DNA from: Acidovorax sp.
GTDB taxonomy: Bacteria; Pseudomonadota; Gammaproteobacteria; Burkholderiales; Burkholderiaceae_C
Assembly: GCA_011620245.1 (NCBI GenBank)
Contig: WOZN01000269.1
Coordinates: 1-7,070 of the forward strand
Length of the DNA: 7,070 bases
Reading direction: 5' to 3'
A program made the position numbers and the translations under genes. The stretch's first letter is position 1; each line of letters opens with the position of its first letter. This document shows positions 6,832-7,070 of this stretch, in pieces. Under the pieces are notes generated by a model. The model was not told the DNA's origin, made no database searches, and saw nothing but the letters and a program-made list of their open reading frames with translations.

Positions 6832-7070
6832 ATGGACCTCCGCATACCAAGCTCTACCGCCCCCCTGACGGGTGCCGGCCTGGCGCGCCGTGCTGCAGCG
6901 CCGCAAGACGCCGGCACGGAAGTGGGATTTTCGGGGGCACTCAAAGGCGCACTGCAATCGGTCAGCGCCGCCCAGAACCACGCCACCGGCCTGCAGCAGG
7001 AAGTGCAGATGGAAAACCCCTCCGTCAGCCTGGAGCAGACCATGGTGGCCATCCAGAAAGCGCAAATCGG
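6832..7070 (+). CDS. fliE: FliE, flagellar hook-basal body adaptor (partial, 3' end beyond window)
   Basis: FliE links the MS ring to the proximal rod and is the first rod-type export substrate. The frame from the ATG at 6832 is open for 79 codons to the window edge; about 25-30 residues should be missing given the usual length near 105. After a variable, Ala-rich N-terminus (MDLRIPSSTAPLTGAG), residues 32-79 carry the family pattern: GFSGALKGALQSVSAAQ (32-48), then a helix leading to NPSVSLEQTMVAIQKAQI (62-79). The latter corresponds to the enteric region ending in MQKAS. It diverges from fliF, as in enteric bacteria. The leader has no purine-rich Shine-Dalgarno before the ATG. An in-frame TTG at 6796 has AGGG seven bases upstream, but would add a Pro/His-rich extension unlike FliE. 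The ATG is favoured because MDLRI is a credible family start. Confidence 0.92.
   Translation, partial: MDLRIPSSTAPLTGAGLARRAAAPQDAGTEVGFSGALKGALQSVSAAQNHATGLQQEVQMENPSVSLEQTMVAIQKAQI

Noticed and set aside
6639..7052. Minus-strand open frames through the fliE/fliF gap and fliE (6639-7052 and 6790-7065)
   Set aside because: Cys/Arg-rich translations without motifs that run antisense to a recognisable FliE reading frame.
1..7070. Search for an undescribed system, mobile element, CRISPR array or RNA gene
   Set aside because: The window is accounted for by a standard flagellar operon and its divergent neighbour, with no large unexplained stretch, transposase, direct-repeat array or tRNA-like structure visible.

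Overview
The window is one end of a flagellar export/basal-body gene cluster from a GC-rich bacterium. Almost all of it is a single minus-strand run of six genes in the order fliF, fliG, fliH, fliI, fliJ, fliK (positions 6655 down to 71). The start of fliE diverges on the plus strand at the right edge. Gene order, divergent fliE, high GC and protein character (for example FliI and FliG close to the enterobacterial forms) suggest a betaproteobacterium, most likely Burkholderiales and perhaps a Comamonadaceae (Acidovorax-like) genome. That placement is inference from recalled family resemblance, not a database match.

Layout from left to right. Positions 1-70 hold no gene, but contain two small hairpins just downstream of fliK. 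fliK (71-1354) encodes the hook-length ruler. fliJ (1357-1824) and fliH (3229-3960) flank the export ATPase gene fliI (1845-3245). fliG (3947-4942) encodes the rotor/switch protein and fliF (4970-6655) the MS-ring protein. Positions 6656-6831 are the shared divergent control region, with a candidate -10 box for fliF, a short palindrome and a nine-C tract. fliE (6832 to the window end, truncated) encodes the MS-ring/rod adaptor.

The six genes are packed like one operon: fliG/fliH overlap by 14 bases, fliH/fliI by 17, fliJ and fliK are 2 bases apart, and the other gaps are 20-27 bases. Together they build the cytoplasmic and membrane base of the flagellum. FliF forms the ring in the inner membrane, FliG sits on it and takes torque from the stator, and FliE links the ring to the rod. 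FliH, FliI and FliJ form the ATPase complex that feeds substrates to the export gate, and FliK measures the hook and switches export specificity.

Several start codons were revised from the longest reading frame on ribosome-binding-site and family grounds: fliK, fliI, fliH and fliF. I see no mobile element, RNA gene, CRISPR array or novel system. All six complete genes look intact. The points worth a second look are the fliE/fliF control region, the poorly initiated C-rich leader of fliE, and short repeat tracts in fliK.
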